A model generated the notes under the pieces. The model did no database searches. It saw only the letters and a list, made by a program, of their open reading frames with translations, and was not told where the DNA came from. Below, in pieces: positions 41,501 to 50,545 of a stretch of 64,000 bases of DNA. Source of the stretch: Nemertoderma westbladi. Its lineage: Eukaryota; Xenacoelomorpha; Nemertodermatida; Nemertodermatidae. Position 1 is the first letter of the stretch; the number at the start of each line of letters is the position of its first letter. Both the position numbers and the translations under genes were made by a program. Where the stretch lies: assembly GCA_032718475.1 (NCBI GenBank), contig JAUCBJ010008562.1, positions 62,001 to 126,000 of the forward strand, given 5' to 3'.

Positions 41501-42154
41501 AAATCGTAAACTCAATTGTAGGTGTAACTAATATACCTGGTTTTACGCATGATGAGCTTAGAGATATTTTGAATTATATTTCTTCCACTTAAAGGACTAT
41601 AGCTTATTTGTTATACTTTCTTTTTTCTCTTTTTCTTTTTTCTTTTTCTGTTTTGTTACGTTCTGTGCGGTTTATATTAAGTCTTGCTGTAATTATTGTG
41701 CCTATCTTTGGTTCACGTGAAATTTAAATGTAGCTAAATTTATATATTATGCACTATTATCACTTTGTATGTACGCTCTACTGTACCTGTGCTATTTACT
41801 TGGTATTGCTGTACTTATATGTGTTTGCCCACGTTATAATGTACGAATAGAAGAATAATAATAATAATAATTGATTATATTCCTATAAACCACCTGGCTT
41901 TGCATATTGAACGTGCGTTTGGAAATAAGTTTGTGCTACCCTTCCGTGGGTGGTAGATGTCGCGGTTATGTATTGGTGGGTGGGGGGAGGGGGGGGGGGG
42001 TGCAGATTAAAAGGGGTGAACACGTACTGTCCCCCTTTCTTTGATTAATTGGTGGTGTGGGTTAATCTCTCATAACCTGATTTTGTGATACAGTCGCACA
42101 ATTTTAATTTGTATCTCATAACTGGGCCTCGTGCTGCGCGAAGGCCCCACGAAC
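38538..42154 (+). mobile_element. CR1-like non-LTR element with zinc finger-RT fusion (copy 1)
   Basis: The ends are set by comparison with copy 2, which follows directly. Both start TGTCGTTCTGTCG, have an 800-bp leader with TAATAACTCGGCCAATCC, a shared ORF start, and the same last 290 bp ending CCCACGAAC. One 745-codon ORF lies inside. An (AAT)n microsatellite at about 41853-41870 follows the ORF and resembles CR1/L2-type 3' tails. The last 25 bp fold into a GGGCCT...AGGCCC hairpin. No endonuclease domain is present, so self-mobility is doubtful. Confidence 0.75.
39355..41592 (+). CDS. Zinc finger-reverse transcriptase fusion protein
   Basis: An intact 745-codon ORF with ATG at 39355. Residues 1-65 are basic (KKRKPKPREW). 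Cys70, Cys73, Cys97 and Cys100 form a CX2C...CX2C finger like the PHD-type finger in CR1-family ORF1 proteins. After about residue 110 the sequence passes directly to the pre-RT region. The RT domain shows DFTKAFD (about 360-366, motif A), NGVRQGSVCSPTLF (motif B) and YADD at 458-461 (motif C), then a thumb and Cys/Trp-rich C-terminus. CR1-like elements normally have two ORFs, the second beginning with an AP endonuclease; here it is absent, which suggests a deletion that fused ORF1 to RT in frame. The lack of stops means it is recent or still selected. Confidence 0.85.
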   Translation: MNTGTQQNQRLSQVGMVTSKPARLSTRIQLQNTNTNNKRKANRTSSEESVIGTKKRKPKPREWTTAKIECSHCQSSWTEIETPIADGLDLSNQNFLCGVCAAVKIESVEAGIPRYYYYKERQPAFNKYILIQNRSNAKRLIMKTSTALNGSINGVNNPSDIANNFAKIYKELYNQNYSGDTSVDDIENDINCRIRNLIGNNNVSGTNCAGYREVLSPRIIHEALLRLKNAKSDVSYSFDSGSLINGGHILEHHLSILFNSFLSHGLVSKCLLLVSIIPIIKNKLGDISDDKNYRAIAISSLILKIFEWVLLLSEGDKLCFDDLQFGFRSNSSTVMCSWSASEVINYYMRHSSPVFGCLLDFTKAFDLVEWPKLFLELLKKGFSVLYLRCLIFIYRNQVCAVKWLNCSSFNFLISNGVRQGSVCSPTLFALVLNILIESLRDSKVGCFIGNYYFGVLAYADDVLLLCPSVVGLQYMVDLCQIFCAKYNLRLSTNVDQDKCKCKCIPFHFKWSPPGARIRVGTILLPWAREAVHLGITLDFKCTLAKDILRKRGQFIGKLNNIRQEFGFSHPGNLTYLQKLYTMCFYGSNAWNLWSDECSRILTSWNINVRIIWQLPYNAHRYIVQEIVGFIHPWVILCKNFVGYCRSIFNADRMCIRFLANLMLFDCRSISGSNLRQIGNECGVSDLSLLSTRTVDNKLSYVRTPPGEEWRVNSCREIVNSIVGVTNIPGFTHDELRDILNYISST

Positions 42155-42155
42155 A

Positions 42156-43466
42156 TGTCGTTCTGTCGTTCTGTCGTGTTTTTTTTTCAGTATTTTATTT
42201 TAAACGTTAATAACTCGGCCAATCCTTGATGAAATCTATCCAAACTTGGTACACATGTTGTTTGGCAAAAGTTTGAAAATTTTCCAAGTAGAATTTGCGT
42301 GGGGCCTTCGTGCAGCATCAGTGTAACTGTTATTGCAGTTATAATAAATTTATTTATCCAAATTTAAAATGCGTTAAATTATTATTACTGTAGGATAAAT
42401 CAGCTGGATTTCTGACAAATTTTGCAATACATTGGGGCTGTCTGCCAATCTGCATGTACTATGTGTACCGGTACTGTCAGGCTGTACTCAATCCCTGAAT
42501 CGAGAATCCTGCAATCAGTCAATACTGCAATACTGGTCAGCCGGTACCATACACTGCAGACATGCCATATCATGTAATCTAATTAAACATGGCCCCGGCA
42601 ACCCTTGCGGTGATTATAGTTTAGGCCTAATTAGCCCAGTACCGGCACCGGTAATAATAATATAATAGTTTAGATAGTTACCGCTAATCATTCAGTCATT
42701 GGCACTGTACACCGTATTGCTGTACTGCCGTTGTAGTGCGCACCGTAGGTACCACCCTACTACCGGTACCGGCTGACCGGTGGCAACTAGCACTTCAGCA
42801 CTTGCAAAGCAACAGCAACAGCATTACCGGCGATACACAGGTTGGAATTTATGTAGAGTTTGCTCAACAGTACAGATATAAAATAGTTATCTAAATTATA
42901 TATATTACTATTGAAAAGTATTGAAATATATACCATTATTCGTGTTTTCATTATTTGCAACATCTGACATTGAAGAGGTGAGAGAAGATGAATACCGGCA
43001 CTCAACAAAACCAACTCTTATCACAGGTCGGTATGGTTACCTCGAAACCGGCGCGACTGTCCACTCGAATACAACTTCAAAACACAAACGCCAACAATAA
43101 ACTGAAAGCGAATCGAACGTCTTCAGTAAAATCTGTCATTGGGACGAAGAAAAGGAAGCCGAGTACTGCATGTACTGCATTGATTATATTCCTATAAACC
43201 ACCTGGCTTTGCATATTGAACGTGCGTTTGGAAATAAGTTCGTGCTACCCTTCCGTGGGTGGTTGATGTCGCGGTTATGTATTGGTGGGTGGGGGGAGGG
43301 GGGGGGGGGGGGTGCAGATTAAAAGGGGTGAACACGTACTGTCCCCCTTTCTTTGATTAATTGGTGGTGTGGGTTAATCTCTCATAACCTGATTTTGTGA
43401 TACAGTCGCACAATTTTAATTTGTATCTCATAACTGGGCCTCGTGCTGCGCGAAGTCCCCACGAAC
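42156..43466 (+). mobile_element. Deletion derivative of the zinc finger-RT element (copy 2)
   Basis: It starts one base after copy 1 ends. It matches copy 1 from 38538 to about 39527 and from about 41868 to 42154. The part between is reduced to about 20 bp that correspond to copy 1 near 39785-39795. So two deletions, with 2-3 bp of shared sequence at each junction, removed the finger and the whole RT. At 42156 the 8-bp GTTCTGTC motif is present once more than in copy 1. This is the non-autonomous form. Confidence 0.85.
42988..43197 (+). pseudogene. Truncated N-terminus of the zinc finger-RT ORF
   Basis: The first 57 codons match the N-terminus of the ORF in copy 1 with a few substitutions. 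After that the deletion junction adds about a dozen unrelated codons before a stop. The finger and RT are absent. Confidence 0.85.
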
Positions 43467-44046
43467 GTGTATCAATGCCTTTATGTCTTGTAATTATAAT
43501 TTGCCCTTGTAATCTCATTATTATTTTATATTCTGTCGTTAATCTTAGTTTGCTCTCTTATCGTTGATTATACCGCCGATATTACGTAATCAAGGAGGTT
43601 TTACACGCGCCAACCACAAGGTGGGTCTTTGCAATTAAGTGGTGGCGATAAGTCAATGGCAATATACCAGACCGTTGATATAAGAAAGTCCTTTATTATT
43701 AATTGTATCACGATTTTGAGAGTTGTCGTAAGTTAATTACGATAGAAATATTTATATAATCATACATAAAGACAAGTCACTATACGTTTCCCCTAAAGGG
43801 AAACACAAACACCGAACTTGAGACCTTACAGAATTAATTAGTCAGCCATTTACTTGTTATACTTTGTTGTCACACCCTCCCGGTATGGTATCTCAGTTAA
43901 ATACAATAGATAATCAAATATCGTATCGAACCAAATAAGTTATAGAGTAAATCAATACATGAGAGGAAGGGAAAGGGGACGTAATGGATACAGTGAGCGG
44001 CCCTTGTTGACAGGTACACTAGCGCAATCCCGTTTATTGTGTCAGA
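43467..44046. other. Intergenic, no gene
   Basis: No coding frame. It contains a GC-richer patch (about 43610-43660) with AAGTGGTGGCGATAAG and a CCCTAAAGGG palindrome near 43792. Nothing is recognised. Confidence 0.4.
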
Positions 44047-44579
44047 CTAGCAGTTGTGCGAAGCCCTGAATGCATGGATTCTCTGCACGGAATCAAACAA
44101 GTCAAAAATATATGAAATTGAGATTGAAAGAACATAATTTACTAAAAGCGCTAACAGACTCTGGTGTTTCGAATTCCCAGAGTCGACGACCTTCAAAATA
44201 AATTCGCGGGCTTTCTGGAGGTTTCGGGGATCTGTGTCCCTTTTCACAGTTGCCACAACTTCTGTAAATTGCGACCAACAGAGCAGTTGGTTATTTGGTC
44301 CCAGGCAGAGACGCAATGACAGACGAGTAACCATACCAGCGGAATTCTCTGCGGAAACATATATATCGGAACATAGTAGTGCTTCAACCAAATGTTTATA
44401 CGACCGATGAATTTTTCCTGATAGAAAACGAAAAGTACCAACTCAAGGGTTTTCCGTTTAATGAACACTTCTATCGATTCTACCGACTGAGTCCATGGCA
44501 TATCGTGAACCCAGGAGTCGATCCCAGCATCGAGTTCAAGGATCCCAGCTACCAAGTCCTTTGAATTCAATGAGCTCAT
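44047..44579 (-). pseudogene. Unidentified coding remnant or exon
   Basis: Two minus-strand frames join at about 44440. The upstream part (44579 to about 44440) is acidic and Trp-containing. The downstream part (about 44460-44047) has GKIHRSYKHLVEALLCSDIY and KRDTDPRNLQKAREFILKVV, which look like a helical, protein-coding domain. A one-base difference near 44440 would separate them, so a decayed gene or a sequencing indel is possible. No splice sites were decisive. I do not recognise the family. An overlapping plus-strand frame (44379-44564) is also protein-like, and I cannot exclude it. Confidence 0.35.
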
Positions 44580-44599
44580 TCATAACATTACTTTACTTT

Positions 44600-45073
44600 T
44601 TACGCAACATTACTTACCGGTACTACTATAATTACTTTCGGTTTGGTGTTTCTTTTGTTGAGTACGGGGTTCCATAAGCTTTGCCTTTGTTTTTGGCTGT
44701 CTTATACCATAAACTAAATATTGTGTTTTGGTTACATTCAGCCGTTCTGTAAGCTGTGTTGCTGGTGTAAACCTTTAATGGGGGTAAACTGCAATATGGT
44801 ATTTAAAACAGTAAAAAGGTCTGGTATACTTCACATTATTGACCTGGAAATGGCTTCTTAATTCCATGATTAAACTGGACTCAAAAATTCACATTTGAGC
44901 TTGGCATCTGATGGATTCAAATTCATCTCAATCCATAAAACCATTTGATGCCGGCCATAACCCAAATTTGCATTGGCATCAAGATTTTGAACCAGACTAT
45001 AACACTAGTCGCTAAAAATAGGTATTATTGTGTAGCGGTGCGCTTACTGTAGTTTACTGAAACATAATTATTT
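44600..45073. other. AT-rich intergenic, no gene
   Basis: Nothing coding is seen. ATTTGATGCCGGCC and TGGCATCTGATGGATTC-like segments near 44895-44960 suggest a weak inverted or repeated block, too diverged to name. Confidence 0.35.
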
Positions 45074-45203
45074 ATTACATGGGAAAAAAAGTACATCATT
45101 TTTTCATTATTCTCGAGGCATTTTATTTACCGAGCGCCATCGAGGTCAATAAACGGTCGAGATAATATTGAAAAAAAATGTTCTACTTTTTTTCCCATGT
45201 AAT
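45074..45203. mobile_element. 130-bp MITE-like hairpin with perfect 20-bp ends
   Basis: Left end ATTACATGGGAAAAAAAGTA (45074-45093) is the exact reverse complement of 45184-45203. The centre holds a CGAGG...CGAGA segment. No target duplication is clear. It could be a MITE or half of a larger foldback, because a second inverted repeat begins only 6 bp away. Confidence 0.7.
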
Positions 45204-45209
45204 ACGTAA

Positions 45210-45756
45210 TTTTATTCTTAAATTGGTACTTTTTTGCTGCTTAATTCTTTAATAAAACGTACAGCGATAGAGTGTTTCAAAATATATTAAACTGTAGTAT
45301 TTTACTATATTGCTTGATTGCTTCCATAGTTACTGCAATTATAATTTTTGTACTCTTTCAACTCCTGATGCTGCCTTACTCAATGTTAAATAATTTAGTG
45401 TTATAGAATATTTATTACGTAACTAGACAGCCGCTTAACTACATAAACCAATATTGGATATTGAGTTCCGTTTTGGAGTACGCCTTGCAGTCACTAAAGG
45501 TGCAATAACTTTTGAGTGTGAGCATGGATTTTGCTCAAATTACGTGCAAACCATTTCTACGTCAATGCTCTTTGAACACATGTAATAAATTTTAAGAAAT
45601 TCCACAAAAAAAATTTTATTTTACATTTTTCGCGGGGAAAAAAAGTAAAATCAATGCAATCCTATGGGTTTCTTTTTTCCCAAGGGAAAAAAGTGAAAAT
45701 TTTTATCCCGATTTTGGGGTATATTCGAGCAAAAAAGTAACAATTTAAGAATAAAA
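45210..45756. mobile_element. 547-bp element with 28-bp terminal inverted repeats
   Basis: Left end 45210-45237 (TTTTATTCTTAAATTG then GTAC and a T run) is matched in reverse complement by 45729-45756 with one mismatch. The internal sequence is AT-rich without a coding frame and holds several GGGAAAAAAGT motifs like those of the neighbouring hairpin, so both may be one family. The class is not assigned. Confidence 0.65.
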
Positions 45757-45791
45757 ATATTTTATATGTGGACCGTGGCTTTGACCTCTTA

Positions 45792-46005
45792 GGCCGCGTT
45801 CACACTACCGAGTCAAAGTCAAAAGACAAAATGTAAATCACATCACATGAAATTAAATTTTTTCTACAATGCCCTTATGTATTATATCAGGCCTATGTAA
45901 TATTATTCATTGTGTGTAATATAATGTATTATTATTTATTATTGCTAGCTAACTATATTTATTTTCTTTTGACTTTGACTTTGACTCCGTAGCGTGAAGG
46001 CGGCC
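45792..46005. mobile_element. PIF/Harbinger-like MITE, 214 bp
   Basis: Terminal inverted repeats begin GGCCGC and read GGCCGCGTTCACACTACC on the left and GGCCGCCTTCACGCTACG on the right (reverse complement), then continue with AGTCAAAGTC. Flanking TTA at 45789-45791 and 46006-46008 is the 3-bp duplication expected for PIF/Harbinger. No transposase is encoded. Confidence 0.8.
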
Positions 46006-47160
46006 TTAGATTGCTATCCGTGATTCAGGGTTCTGATTTCCTGGTCAGCCTAATTTTCTACATTCAGTCAGACTGCGGAATTGAGTACCTATTCAGTTAT
46101 TACTATAATAACGTTGTAATACAATTCTATTGGTACTTATTCCAGAAACCGTAACGTCATTTTAGTAAAAATATTACATTAACTTTTTTTTTACTACAAT
46201 CAATCCAATTATGTAATTAGAATAGACAACAAAAACCTAAAGGTAAGAAATTGCAGTTGTCCTTTATTTGTTTCTACCTCCAGTATATTTACAGTAGATA
46301 ATATTATTATACCGAGAATCTTGGTCATCGCCCTGGTCAGTTTCACACCAGCTTATTTACTTTAGGTTTATATATCGCAAATCACTCATGGAAAACGTGA
46401 TATTCTCTTTATGTGTTTGGTAACAGTTCCGTATAGCACTACATTTTATAACATAAATCATTGTTACCATGGCAACATTGCGGAGTTCTAGAACAAAATA
46501 TTAATATTATACACAATTTTAGAACGTAAATGAAATAAAAAATATAATTTTCTAGAACATAGCTAGTTATTTTTCAAATTTAAAATTAAAATTAAAAGAA
46601 AAATCAAAAATTTTTTGGAATTGCACACAAGTCAAATTAAGTCAAATAAAAGACAGGTATGGAGAAAAATAAGAAAAATATATGACGCCAGAGCTTTGTG
46701 TGAGGAGTACATTAACTATATGAAGATAAATTCTCCAAAAAAACTGACAGAATATATGTAGAGGCTACAGATAAGAAATGGAAAATTGAACGGATTCCAT
46801 GAGATATTAGAAGCCAACAAAATCCAATACCCATACATTAATTAAAAGTAATAAATATAATAAGTTATAAATAAACTAATTAGTTTCATATCTGTATGCA
46901 AAATCTCGTTACTACTGTGATTTGGGAACACCCCCCAAAATTTTTTATAATAGCTAGTTTTTGTTACTTTTTTTTAATGTTCTAGAACATATTGTCTATT
47001 CATTTTTTATATTATTTTTGTTCTAGAACAAGTAATTATCTTTCTAGAACCAAATTAATTAATCAGGTTCTTTTGATGTTATCGAAGATGGTATTTCTTA
47101 CTTTTTAAAACGTCTATTCATTTTTGTAAAAAGTAATGTTCTAGAATAAATATTTTTTGT
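46006..47160. other. AT-rich region with TTCTAGAA palindromes and a short coding remnant
   Basis: The palindrome TTCTAGAA occurs at about 46487, 46552, 46979, 47024, 47043 and 47138. At about 46660-46845 a plus-strand frame with one stop reads protein-like sequence (RALCEEYINYMKINSPKKL), possibly from a transposase or unknown gene. Nothing else is seen. Confidence 0.35.
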
Positions 47161-47377
47161 TCTGTCGCATCCTGCTGGCCCAGTCCGAGGCTGCGGACCG
47201 CCGCGCAGCCGAGTCCGAGGCGCGAGTCCGCTTCCTCCAGCAGGCGCCTGGCAATGCCGCTATACAGCCGGCCCACGCTGCACCCCACGCAACCAACCCA
47301 CCGAACTCTCGTCACTTAATCGACACCTCATCGATGGACAAAGTGGACTGCGAAATGTCCTATGCCACCTTCCGACG

Positions 47378-47773
47378 GTGGCACGCAGCCTGGCAGGTGA
47401 ACTGCCAGCGCCAACAGCAGTCGACACCTACCCCCGGCAGACTCAGGTCTACTCGCTCCTCGCAGCTCTCAGGATGGCGATACAGGAAATGATCAGGGTT
47501 ACCCTCCGGATCGAAATAAACGACCCGAATACGGGCATGGAACTCATCCTCGATGCAATCCAAACTCACCTTCGGGACAAAAGATCCGTTGCAGTTGATC
47601 AGATCGCCTTCCACCGCCGAGTCCAGCAAGCAAACGAATCCTTCGACTCGTTCCGTGTCGCACTGGAGGAGCTGGCCGACGATGCGCGGCTCTGCAAGCA
47701 CTGCCGCAACGACCAGCTCATAACGCAGATCCTCATCGGCATCAGCGATGAGGTGACCAGCGCGATCTTTTAA
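47378..47773 (+). pseudogene. gag: Gypsy B Gag
   Basis: Residues about 35-125 read like a Gypsy Gag capsid: long helices with DQIAFHRRVQQANESFDSF and DDARLCKHCRNDQLITQILIGI. The preceding part lies in another frame (47157-47492), so a frameshift divides the protein near 47400. It would form the particle shell. Confidence 0.75.
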
Positions 47774-47911
47774 AAATCTTCCCCCAACCAACGCTGGATC
47801 AATGCGTGACGATGTGCCAAACATTTGAGGCCAGCTGACGGAACGACGCCGTCCTCGGCTCGGGAACGATCTCAAAACTCTCCCAATATAAAATGGATAA
47901 ACGGACCTTGA

Positions 47912-48092
47912 ATGAGGATGAACTGCGGCAACTGCGGACGTGGACATCCGGCGGGGAGAGACAACTGCCCAGCCCGCGGGTCAACCTGCAGTGGATGCGG
48001 GAAGACAGGCCATTTCCAGAACGTCTGCCAGTCCATACCACCAACCCGCGACCCTAAACCCAGCGGACTGAACTCGGTATTCGTCAACTAAA
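47912..48092 (+). pseudogene. gag: Gypsy B zinc knuckles
   Basis: CGNCGRGHPAGRDNC and CSGCGKTGHFQNVC are encoded at 47924-48028; the second is CX2CX4HX4C. The frame ends TAA at about 48090. It is out of frame with the preceding Gag part. Confidence 0.85.
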
Positions 48093-48123
48093 CCAGTGCG
48101 ACTAACATGGGACAACCTGCTCT

Positions 48124-48672
48124 TTGAAATACATTACCATTAAACTATCTCTACCGGGGGGCACTGACTTGGGATCCATCGCACACACGCTCCCAGACAC
48201 GGGAGCAGCCGCCACCGTAATTAACGAACATTTGTTTTACCGGAACGGAGGCCAATGCAAGGACGTATCAACGTCCTACAACGTCGGCTTACTCACGGCT
48301 GACAACCTTTCTCTCACTATGGAAGGGCAGGCATCGATCCGCATCGACAATGGGACACAGAGCGACACGAGCGACGTTGTCCTGTCACCCAAGGTCAACG
48401 GGTTAATTCTCTCCCTTGCAGCCTGCCAGGCGCTGGGAATCATTCCCCACGAGTTTCCCCAGCAAATCGCCTCCCTTCCTCATGCAGTGGTCTCACCCCC
48501 TCCCCCCCCCCCCACGAGTTTCCCCAGGAAATCGCCTCCCTTCCTCGAGCAGTGGTCTTGCAGACTGCAATCTCAGAGAGATTCGCGGACGAGTTCGATG
48601 AGCGAACTGGCTTCCTCCCATGCATGGCGCCCCCCCCCCCCCCCATGCATATTTCCCTCGTGCCCAACATAG
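48124..48672 (+). pseudogene. pol: Gypsy B aspartic protease
   Basis: The catalytic Asp-Thr-Gly is at 48196-48204 in LPDTGAAATVI. GLILSLAACQALGIIP forms the protease end. A 66-bp tandem duplication with a poly-C tract (about 48444-48558) follows, after which the frame is meaningless and the RT continues elsewhere. Confidence 0.85.
48444..48558 (+). repeat. 66-bp tandem duplication with poly-C
   Basis: CCCCACGAGTTTCCCCAG through GCAGTGGTCT occurs at 48444-48493 and 48510-48558, separated by a long C run. It breaks the protease-RT linker. Confidence 0.9.
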
Positions 48673-49994
48673 TCCCATTCCATGTCAACGGCACGCGACT
48701 GATCCCATTCGCGATGCGCGAGGAGGTTAAGAAGGAACTCGACTCTATGGTCGCACGCGGCGTACTCGAACGCGTAATGGATGCAACCGAGTGGGTTCAC
48801 CCCCTAACCGTGGCCTGCAAGCCCAATGGAAATCTGCGGATCTGCGTCGACTTGCTCAACCTGAATGCGCAGGTGCAGTGACCGCTGTACTCGACACCGA
48901 ACCCACGCCTCGCGCTGGCCGATGTCTCCTCGAGCGCACAATTCTTCAGCGTGTTCGACGCCTCCTCTGGCTACTGGCAGGTCCCCCTCGACGTGGAGTC
49001 CCAACTCCTAACAGGGTGTATAACCCCCTGGGGCTGCTATAAACACCTGCGAAGCGTTATGGGTCTTAACGCGTCGGGGGATGAGTACAACCGATGGGGG
49101 ATTCGAGGAAATTGCGGCCGACTTCTTCAAGCACATGGGTCGACACTTCCTGGCTGTAGTCGACTGATATTCGGGATGGCCCGAGATTGCCCCATTTCCC
49201 AAACCCCCCACCTCGATCACGACCGCGAACGCCATGCGAGAAATTTTCACCCACTTCGGTGTCCCTACCCGCTTTCGGTCAGATGGCGGGACACCCTTCA
49301 CGGGGCACCCGTCATATCGTTCCTCCATGATTGGGGCATGGTGCCCGTGACATCATTGCCGGAATACCCCCAATCGAATGGGCTGGCAGAATCCGCCATA
49401 AAGGTGTTCAAAGGCCTCCTAGATAAGACCGGGAGGGACATCTCTTCGACACCCTTCCTAGAAGGCCTCCTCAAACTACAAAACTCACCATGGGAGCACG
49501 GACTATCCCCCACCGAAATCTTGTTTGGACACCCTGTCCGCACTCGGGTTCCTGGACACCACCAGGCGGCACAGACAGCCCTCGATCTTGCGACACCCAC
49601 TATTGGGGCAAGCCACAAATGGACCTACAACTGCAGAGCGCGGATGCTCCCCTCCCTCGCAGTCAGTGATCCTGTCCAGATCCAGCACCCGCGAACCGGA
49701 CACTGGGACCAGGCCGGCACCATCGCCGAAACCTGGCCCCTCCGTAAATACGTAGTCCGATTGCCATCTGGACGTTCCCTTGTCTGGAACCACTGCCACC
49801 TGTTGCGGGACACCACCGCCACATCGGAAACCATGAGCTCAGACACTGCCACCAGGGACACCACGCCAGGCACGGAACCCTCGCCCACGTGTGTCTGTTG
49901 GTCCCCCAACTTGGTGACCATCAATCCCATCCGCGCGCCGTTCCCACTACTGATCGTTACCCGCGGCGACAACGGCGCCCCCCAGCATCTCTGA
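48552..49994 (+). pseudogene. pol: Gypsy B RT start and integrase, fused by deletion
   Basis: 48552-48881 encodes the RT fingers (VHPLTVACKPNGNLRICVDLLNLN). 48951 onward has FDASSGYWQVPLD with the motif A Asp. Near 49090 the sequence jumps to the integrase core. The first catalytic Asp is directly followed by a stop in that frame, the second lies in FRSDGG in the same frame, and the Glu (SNGLAESAIKVFKG) lies in the main frame after a shift near 49320. The C-terminal part (to 49994) is Pro/Thr-rich. The YxDD box and RNase H are absent. Confidence 0.8.
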
Positions 49995-50138
49995 GGTACA
50001 ACCCGTAATTCACGGACTGAAACTGAAAGTAATTTGAGCCTTGCTCGTGCTGCGCGATGGACCAACCACGCCAGCACCCGGACTTTCGGACACTTATGGA
50101 CATTACCCCAGAAATTATTCCTGGGACTCGAAAGGGGA

Positions 50139-50373
50139 TGTGAGCTATTATAGATACAGTAGTTTATTACGCCTTGCGACCTGTAGATGGCGCTAGGCCT
50201 TCTTTATTGTCTTCAGGTTCTCTTGCTGTAGTACTGTACTCGACGGCCTACATGAAGCCACAGCCCTACTGTAGTTGGTGTACCGGTACCATATATTATA
50301 TGCGATATATGCATGATACAGAGGACATTACAACATTGTATTGGCCTGTACATTTAGTATTGTATTTGGTGTC
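50139..50373 (+). repeat. Possible 3' LTR of Gypsy B
   Basis: Sequence after the purine run begins TGTGAGCTATTATAGATACAG. It has no partner copy in the window, so this is a guess from position alone. Confidence 0.3.
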
Positions 50374-50462
50374 ATTGTTTACGTGGTAACCCATGACGGC
50401 GTTAAGTAATGTCCACTAAGCGGACATTACTTAACGCCGTCATTGGATTCCACGTAAACAAT
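50374..50462. other. Large hairpin, 41-bp arms
   Basis: Arms 50374-50414 and 50422-50462 are reverse complements apart from a 6-bp internal mismatch block. The inner 22 bp and outer 13 bp are perfect. The loop is 7 nt (ACTAAGC). The inner arm contains ACGGCGTTAAGTAATGTCC. Confidence 0.95.
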
Positions 50463-50545
50463 AGGTGGAAATTTGCCTGACAGCCAGGTATGCCTACTGC
50501 ATTACCTGCCGGTAGTCGGCACTACTATGCACAACACCGGCACAA

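Larger units (their letters stand above)
47161..50138 (+). mobile_element. Ty3/Gypsy element B, decayed and internally deleted
   Basis: A GC-rich island in AT-rich DNA. In plus-strand order: Gag (47161-47773), two zinc knuckles (47924-48028), aspartic protease (48124-48480), RT start (48552-49090), then integrase (about 49090-49760) and a Pro/Thr-rich tail. The RT after motif A, the RNase H and the integrase zinc domain are missing. AAAGGGGATG at 50131-50140 followed by TGAGCTATT could be a polypurine tract and LTR start. No 5' LTR was found. Confidence 0.85.

Noticed and set aside
39355-41592. Group II intron, retron or diversity-generating RT
   Set aside because: Motifs (DFTKAFD, GVRQGS, YADD) and the Cys4 finger fit a metazoan non-LTR retrotransposon; no intron RNA structure or bacterial context.
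46480-47160. Heat-shock element cluster (TTCTAGAA)
   Set aside because: The motif fits a heat-shock factor half-site pair, but there is no nearby gene or TATA box, and the motif recurs in transposon-like AT-rich DNA.
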